Source: Verrucomicrobiia bacterium (GTDB taxonomy: Bacteria; Verrucomicrobiota; Verrucomicrobiia; Opitutales; Cerasicoccaceae). From it: a DNA stretch of 64,000 bases. The translations under genes were made by a program, and so were the position numbers. Numbering within the stretch: position 1 is the stretch's first letter; every line of letters begins with the position of its first letter. Below, piece by piece: positions 59,228 to 64,000 of this stretch. Location: positions 372,001 to 436,000 of the forward strand of contig JAUIHT010000001.1 in the NCBI GenBank assembly GCA_030432235.1, written 5' to 3'. The notes below the pieces were generated by a model. That model was not told where the DNA came from. It worked only from the letters and a program-made list of their open reading frames with translations, and did not search any database.

Positions 59228-59557
59228 ATACGTTCACTTGTCTTTGTTAGTCTAAGCCGTATTTTTATCAAATATAGACATCCGAATGAGAGGATATGGC
59301 CCATGCGTATGCCTCTTTATTTGTGTTCACCGGCGCAGGGGGAAGCAGTTGATGTAATCCTGTCATTGTCATAAGGATGCGTTGCTTGCTCCGTGTTCCA
59401 AATACCCCTGATATTTACCCGAACAGAGAGCTGATACGGGTGGTAAGCTTTTGGCTGAGAAAGCTAAAGACAAAAGCACCGCAAAGCGGTACCCTTGAGT
59501 TGCGAAAAATACGCGGTTTGCTTTAAACCTCTCGATTTCACAACCCAAACATAAACA
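59228..59557. other. Divergent intergenic region
   Basis: This 330-bp gap separates the leftward pseudopilin gene and the rightward PEP-CTERM gene. It is AT-rich near 59255-59285 and holds one imperfect inverted repeat (AGCTTT...AAAGCT, 59444-59463). Small open frames here have no coding character. Promoters for both sides must lie here, but I cannot place them. Confidence 0.4.
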
Positions 59558-60451
59558 ATGAAAATGACACCCCACACAAAACCAGGAGTTCTCCTGTTCG
59601 TTACTGTTCTGACCTATCTTCTTACCCTCAACCACGCATCCGCCGAGGTTATTGCCTATGAAGGCTTAGATTATTCCGCTGGTTCCGGAAACCTGTTGAA
59701 TGCGTCAGGCGGCACGGGCTGGACTGGCGGATGGTCCTCATTTGCCACCGACCCTTTCTTTAACACCATCGACAGTGGCAGCTTGAGCTACACGGACAAT
59801 GGCGCCGCCTCTTTGATCACGAGTGGTAATAGCGCTACGATTTCTTCCGCTAATACGACTTCGCCAAACTTTGAGCGCGATTTGTCATCCACCTTGACAC
59901 CGACCGACGGAAGCTCGCTCTGGATTAGCTTCTTGGGCAGGGGCTCTGGTGGTTCCTCTATGGGGTTCACGCTCGTGGACGGAAGCACGGATCTGATTCT
60001 ATTTGGAAATTCGCAGACGAATAATGTTTGGGGTATCCGACAGATAAGCGGAGGGAGCGGTTTTAATTCCACAGGTGTAACCATGACCGATTCCGTCGGC
60101 ACCCTGGGAGACACCTTTATGGTGGTTGCCAAGATTAGCTTCAAATCGGGTGCGGACACCGTAGAGTTATTCATCAATCCGGAAAGTTTGGGCGGAGCGG
60201 AGCCCACCTCGGGGACTTCCTTGGGCTATGCCACTCAGGAACTCGTAAATATTGCAAGTGTATCGAGCGTACGCGTGCAAGTCTCCACCGTACAACAAAA
60301 GTTTAGTTTTGATGAGATTCGCATCGGGAATAGTTATGCCGATGTAACGCCGGTTCCTGAGTCGAGCTCCACGGCCTTGCTCTTTGCATCATTGGTGGGA
60401 CTCTGGATCCTCTCAAAGCGTTTCCGAAAAACCGACAAGCATACGGTATAG
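59558..60451 (+). CDS. PEP-CTERM sorting-domain protein
   Basis: This exported protein of 297 residues has a signal peptide ending near ASAEVIAYEG (residue 30). The middle looks like a lectin-type beta-sandwich: IAYEGLDYSAGSGNLLNASG, GTGWTGGWSSF, and VELFINPESLGG, a pattern common in Verrucomicrobial PEP-CTERM proteins. The C-terminus has VPESSSTALL, a hydrophobic helix and SKRFRK, a complete PEP-CTERM signal. It is divergent from the pseudopilin gene and 168 bp before the SSS symporter gene. A role on the cell surface next to the degraded polysaccharide is likely; binding is not shown. Confidence 0.9.
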   Translation: MKMTPHTKPGVLLFVTVLTYLLTLNHASAEVIAYEGLDYSAGSGNLLNASGGTGWTGGWSSFATDPFFNTIDSGSLSYTDNGAASLITSGNSATISSANTTSPNFERDLSSTLTPTDGSSLWISFLGRGSGGSSMGFTLVDGSTDLILFGNSQTNNVWGIRQISGGSGFNSTGVTMTDSVGTLGDTFMVVAKISFKSGADTVELFINPESLGGAEPTSGTSLGYATQELVNIASVSSVRVQVSTVQQKFSFDEIRIGNSYADVTPVPESSSTALLFASLVGLWILSKRFRKTDKHTV

Positions 60452-60491
60452 GCGACCAGGCGTGGATCATTGATGCCTTTGATATAAGGAT

Positions 60492-60520
60492 TTGACGCCA
60501 AGACTATAGTATAAAATAAT
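60492..60520 (+). promoter_or_regulatory. Candidate sigma-70-type promoter of the second SSS symporter gene
   Basis: TTGACG (60492-60497) and AATAAT (60515-60520) are separated by 17 bases, in a very AT-rich stretch. A transcript would have a leader of about 90 bases before the ATG at 60620. No other good promoter is seen in the gap 60452-60619. Confidence 0.5.
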
Positions 60521-60619
60521 ATTAAATAACCTAAATTCCGCTCATACCGAAGGCGCTGATTGTTTGGGTGTCTGATGTGCGTCTCTCCGGTACGAGGTGG
60601 GGTTTCTTAAAGCGAGGTT

Positions 60620-62917
60620 ATGGGTTGGTTCGATTGGCTAATCGCTATTATCCCCGTTATCGGGATACTGTGCCTGGCGATTTACAGCCGCAGGTACGTG
60701 CACGGAGTCGTAGACTTCGTCGCGGCCGGGCGTGTTGCGGGACGTTATGTGATTTCAGTGGGAGATTTGACAGCGGGGCTCAGCGTCTTGACCCTGGTGG
60801 CGCTAGTCGAATCCAAGTATCAGGTTGGTTATGCGCTGACATTCTGGGAGTATCTGGTGATTCCTGTGGGTTTCATCATGGCGCTAACGGGTTACTGCAC
60901 CTATCGGTTTCGTGAGACGAAATCCCTGTCGATTGGCCAGTTTTTAGAGATGCGCTACAGCCGTAGCTTTCGTATCGTAGCTGCGATGATACGGACCTTG
61001 GCCGAAATGCTGGCTAATTCCATCGGGCCTGCTATTGCGGCTAATTTCTTTATCTACTTCCTGGGCTTACCGCACAAGGTGATGATCTTCGGTATCGCGT
61101 TGCCGACATTCTCGCTCCTTGTCGGCTTGGTGCTGTGTATGGCCATTGTGGTAATGTGGCCAGGCGGACGGGTGGGGCTGCTGATCAGTGACTCCTTTCA
61201 AGGGCTGATTTCCTACCCGATTTTTATCATCATTGCCGGCTACATCTTTTTCCACTTTTCGTGGGGTAATGATATCGCTCCGGTCATGATGGATCGGGTG
61301 CCAAACGAGAGCTTCCTGAACCCCTTCGATGTGTCGGAATTGAGAGACTTCAATATCTTTGCCCTCTTCGTAACCATTTTCGCCAGCGTGATCAATAAGG
61401 CCAGCTGGATCGGAAACGATACCACCAGTTGCGGTCGCACACCGCATGAGCAAAAAATGGCCGGTATTCTCGGGGCATGGCGAACCGGCTTCTCGGGGTT
61501 GATGTGTTTGTTGATTGCCGTGATGATTATCACTGTAATGACACATGAGAGATTTTCGGATCAGGCTCACGCGATCCGTCAACAGCTCTCTCAGAAGGTC
61601 TCTGATGAGACGGTGACATCCGCTGAGTTGAAGGACAATTTGGATCGGCGCATTTCGGACATCGGGGAACAGAGGCATCACATCGGGATCGACCCGGAAC
61701 TTTCCCGGGAAAATAATCTCGATACCGTTTATCTGGAAACAGCCCGTGAGGCATTGGGAGGTGACGGGGCGGGCAACTATAACTTTCAAAAGTACCGGAC
61801 GTTGTATAATCAGATGATGATGCCGGTGGCGCTTCGCAGCATGTTGCCGACGGGCCTCATGGGGCTGTTCTGTCTGTTGATGATTATGTTGATGCTCTCG
61901 ACGGACGATTCGCGCATCTTCAATTCGTCAACGACGATTGCCCAGGATGTTATCCTGCCCTTGCTCAAAAAACCACCCAGCCCGAAGCGGCACCTGCTGA
62001 TTTTGCGTGTCACTTCCGTTTGTGTGGCAGTTTTTTTCTTTGGCGCTTCCATGCTTTTCGTCCAACTCGACTACATCAACATGTTCATCACCATCATTTG
62101 TGCGGTCTGGTTGGGAGGGGCGGGACCGGTGATGATCTTTGGTCTCTACAGTCGTTTTGGGACGACCTTTGGGGCCTACTGCGCATTACTCTTTGGGTCG
62201 GGATTCTCCATCCTTGGCTACTTTTTGCAGCGCTACTGGGCCGAAAGCATTTACCCGCTACTGGAACAGCATGGCTGGAGTGAGCCGTGCGGGCGCATGC
62301 TTGAGATGATGTCCAGTCCCTTTCACCCTTATGTTGTTTGGGAGATGAATCCGGTGAAGTTTCCTATCAACTCCTACGAGCTATATTTTCTGGCGATGCT
62401 GATGGGCATTGCCGCCTATATCGCAGGTTCTCTAATCACTTACCGGAAGCCGTATAATTTGGACCGGCTTCTGCACCGGGGGGAGTATAATCTGGATGAA
62501 ACCAAAGATATTCGCTCTCCGTGGACATGGAAGAGCGTGTGGGGAAAACTCATTGGGATTACACCGGACTACACCAAGGGAGATAAGATTATTGCCTGGG
62601 CCGTTTTCGGGTATGCATTTGTGTATCAAATCGGCATTTGCTTCCTGCTGGTTATCGTGTGGAACCTTTTTTCTCCTTGGCCGATGGAGTGGTGGAGCAC
62701 GTATTTTTACGTGACCAGTCTGGTGGTTAGCGCTGTCCTGGCGCTCATTTCTACGGTGTGGTTCTTCATTGGAGGCGTCATTGATATCAAGAGGCTTTTC
62801 AAGGATCTAGCGGCACGGGTGGATAACCCACTTGATGATGGACGAGTCGAGGGACATGTCTCCTTGATGGATAAAGCGACCTTTGAAACGAAGACACATC
62901 AACAGCAAGAGGATTAA
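60620..62917 (+). CDS. SSS-family sodium:solute symporter
   Basis: This transporter of 765 residues has about 14-15 membrane spans, of the same subfamily as the protein at 45725. The N-terminus HGVVDFVAAGRVAGRYVISVGDLTAGLSVL and RYSRSFRIVAAMIRTLAEML are aligned by eye with the paralogue. It has an extra hydrophilic stretch of about 90 residues near 300-395 (QQLSQKVSDETVTSAELKDN region), which has no counterpart there. It should import the product made by the secreted hydrolase and esterase. GAGG lies 3 bases before the ATG. A tRNA-end repeat starts 113 bp after the stop codon. Confidence 0.92.
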   Translation: MGWFDWLIAIIPVIGILCLAIYSRRYVHGVVDFVAAGRVAGRYVISVGDLTAGLSVLTLVALVESKYQVGYALTFWEYLVIPVGFIMALTGYCTYRFRETKSLSIGQFLEMRYSRSFRIVAAMIRTLAEMLANSIGPAIAANFFIYFLGLPHKVMIFGIALPTFSLLVGLVLCMAIVVMWPGGRVGLLISDSFQGLISYPIFIIIAGYIFFHFSWGNDIAPVMMDRVPNESFLNPFDVSELRDFNIFALFVTIFASVINKASWIGNDTTSCGRTPHEQKMAGILGAWRTGFSGLMCLLIAVMIITVMTHERFSDQAHAIRQQLSQKVSDETVTSAELKDNLDRRISDIGEQRHHIGIDPELSRENNLDTVYLETAREALGGDGAGNYNFQKYRTLYNQMMMPVALRSMLPTGLMGLFCLLMIMLMLSTDDSRIFNSSTTIAQDVILPLLKKPPSPKRHLLILRVTSVCVAVFFFGASMLFVQLDYINMFITIICAVWLGGAGPVMIFGLYSRFGTTFGAYCALLFGSGFSILGYFLQRYWAESIYPLLEQHGWSEPCGRMLEMMSSPFHPYVVWEMNPVKFPINSYELYFLAMLMGIAAYIAGSLITYRKPYNLDRLLHRGEYNLDETKDIRSPWTWKSVWGKLIGITPDYTKGDKIIAWAVFGYAFVYQIGICFLLVIVWNLFSPWPMEWWSTYFYVTSLVVSAVLALISTVWFFIGGVIDIKRLFKDLAARVDNPLDDGRVEGHVSLMDKATFETKTHQQQED

Positions 62918-63030
62918 TCACGGATGCTTGGACATTGTGAAAAGTCGAACAGATCGTCCTCATTTTATGCGAAGTCGACTCGGGTCCGTTTGACAGGAAT
63001 CGGACAGGGACTCCGTAACTCGTTGATTAG

Positions 63031-63079
63031 TGGTGCCTGAGGCGGGACTCGAACCCGCTAATTTGGCCCTTGGAAACTG
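63031..63079 (-). repeat. tRNA 3'-end fragment plus flank, copy B (candidate attachment site)
   Basis: On the minus strand this ends in GCGGG-TTCGAGT-CCCGC-CTCAGGC-A-CCA: a perfect T-stem and loop, a 7-base acceptor strand, discriminator A and CCA. The acceptor CTCAGGC would pair with GCCTGAG, the usual 5' end of tRNA-Leu, but no such sequence or anticodon arm follows. It is a direct repeat of copy A (49497-49545). The rest of the gap 62918-63298 shows no gene. Confidence 0.8.
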
Positions 63080-63298
63080 TTTCAGATCACTCGTTTATTG
63101 GCTGATAATGAGCGGGTTATGGATTCGATCAAGGAAATGATCCCCTGGCAACATCGGCCCAATTGCTCGGGTGCGCAACTGTTTTCGTATGAGAATATTT
63201 GATGGGTTAAAGGCAGAGATTATCGTTCGGGTATGAGTAATTGCGGTCATGTTTACCTCATTGAGAGGTAGGTAAAACTTTTTTCAAGAATTCGAGCT

Positions 63299-64000
63299 AT
63301 GTGCTTTAAAATATGCCTTATTGGTTGCGGAGATTTTGCCTCTCAGGTCCATGGTGCTGCGCACTTAAACTACGCCAATAGCGATCCCTCGGTTGAGCTT
63401 TCTGCTTGTTGCGATCTAAATGGTGAATTGGCCAAGGCGTTCGGGGCGCGATTTGGGTACCGACGCTACTACACGGACATGGAAGCAATGATGGATCGGG
63501 AATTACCGGATGCCGTGATCGTACTTGTCATGCCACAGGCCACGGCCAGGGTAGCCTCAGCGGTATTACGACGGGGGATCCCCATTTTTCTGGAAAAGCC
63601 TCCAGGGATGAATCTCAAGGAAATTGATGATCTTATTACTATCGCGGCGGAGTACATGGTGCCGAATCAAGTCGCCTTCAACCGTCGCTATATGCCGCTG
63701 ATGCTGCGGGCTCGAGATATCATTGAGGAGGGAATTTATCCTATACAGCAGGTGAATTATAGCATGATTCGTTATGCTCGGGACGACCCTGATTTTTCAG
63801 TCACTTCCATCCATGCGATTGACGCCGCTATGTTTCTCGCTGGCAGTACGTACCGGAAAATGAATCTTCATTTCGAAGTACTTGAAGGGGTTGAGGCGAG
63901 CCGCTCTAATGTTTCATTGTATGGTGAATGTGAATCGGGGACTTCAATAAATATCAATATTCAACCGATGGCAGGCTATCTGTCGGAGTCCTTTAGTGTG
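63299..64000 (+). CDS. Gfo/Idh/MocA family oxidoreductase, N-terminal part
   Basis: The gene runs off the right edge; 234 residues are visible. It begins MCFKICLIGCGDFASQVHGA (dinucleotide motif), then ELSACCDLNGELAKAFGARF, IPIFLEKPPGMNLKEIDDL with the conserved Glu-Lys-Pro, and VTSIHAIDAAMFLAG with the catalytic Asp/His region. Two of these motifs are diagnostic for the family. It lies 220 bp after the tRNA-end repeat and opens a further sugar-type gene block. The codon phase runs exactly to the last base of the window. Confidence 0.88.
   Translation, partial: MCFKICLIGCGDFASQVHGAAHLNYANSDPSVELSACCDLNGELAKAFGARFGYRRYYTDMEAMMDRELPDAVIVLVMPQATARVASAVLRRGIPIFLEKPPGMNLKEIDDLITIAAEYMVPNQVAFNRRYMPLMLRARDIIEEGIYPIQQVNYSMIRYARDDPDFSVTSIHAIDAAMFLAGSTYRKMNLHFEVLEGVEASRSNVSLYGECESGTSININIQPMAGYLSESFSV

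Noticed and set aside
59369-59635. Minus-strand frame of 88 codons in the pseudopilin/PEP-CTERM gap
   Set aside because: It runs into the start of the PEP-CTERM gene on the other strand, has no family features and no ribosome-binding site.
49497-63079. Intact tRNA genes
   Set aside because: Only T-arm, acceptor 3' strand and CCA are present at both places; the 5' acceptor strand, D-arm and anticodon arm are missing, so these are fragments.

Overview
The window most likely comes from a Gram-negative bacterium of the Verrucomicrobiota, probably an Opitutae-like lineage. The reasons are a KDO-activating enzyme (lipopolysaccharide), two PEP-CTERM proteins, pseudopilins ending in a W/F-x-DGHV motif, two large SSS symporters of a kind common in that phylum, and a sugar-degradation repertoire rich in Gfo/Idh/MocA enzymes. 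This is inferred from gene content; no 16S rRNA or intact tRNA gene is present.

Layout. (1) 1-5.5 kb: surface polysaccharide genes (partial ABC permease, GT2 glycosyltransferase, rmlD-like/rmlA/rmlB, a small membrane protein, kdsB), followed by a cluster of short hairpins. (2) 5.9-14.4 kb: a nearly complete reductive pyrimidine catabolic locus. preA-mmsA-hydA-NCS1 permease-aminotransferase run leftward; beta-ureidopropionase and a deaminase run rightward. (3) 14.4-16.3 kb: an SBF-like transporter and an AT-rich lipoprotein flanked by hairpins. (4) 16.4-32.6 kb: purine catabolism. A leftward operon runs from uricase through uraD, uraH, allantoate amidohydrolase and allantoinase to a PucG-like aminotransferase. 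A rightward operon holds a two-gene xanthine dehydrogenase, an FmdA-like amidase and mocA. A leftward HpxX/HpxY/XdhC operon lies opposite an AzgA purine permease. A vapBC pair and a 21-bp tandem repeat sit in the middle. (5) 32.7-49.5 kb: a LOG-domain protein, then a LacI-linked sugar locus: giant secreted protein, epimerase/nucleotidyltransferase/NahK-like kinase operon, Gfo/Idh enzyme, LacI regulator, PEP-CTERM protein, pseudopilin, SSS symporter and beta-helix protein. (6) 49.5-63.0 kb: a second, AraC-linked sugar locus: enolase-superfamily enzyme, Gfo/Idh enzyme, TIM-barrel isomerase, LamG glycoside-hydrolase-like protein, esterase, pseudopilin, PEP-CTERM protein and SSS symporter. (7) 63.3-64.0 kb: the start of a further Gfo/Idh gene, cut by the window edge.

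How it works together. Purine and pyrimidine bases are imported (NCS1, AzgA) and broken down to ammonia, carbon dioxide, glycine, oxalurate and acyl-CoA. Five start regions of this block carry sigma-54-type -24/-12 elements (GG-N10-GC), so the block looks like one nitrogen-controlled regulon. The two sugar loci share one composition. The second is bracketed by two 49-bp direct repeats that read as the 3' end of a tRNA (probably tRNA-Leu), which suggests islands stacked at a tRNA attachment site. Three palindromes with a GCGTAA core tie the LacI regulator to the giant secreted protein and the kinase operon.

The most notable signals are the sigma-54 set, the tRNA-end direct repeats, a phase-perfect 21-bp repeat array (22298-22507) encoding degenerate SDxxLxx heptads, a PreA-like dihydropyrimidine dehydrogenase without its ferredoxin domain, and an oxalurate-type branch (PucG plus HpxXY) without HpxW.
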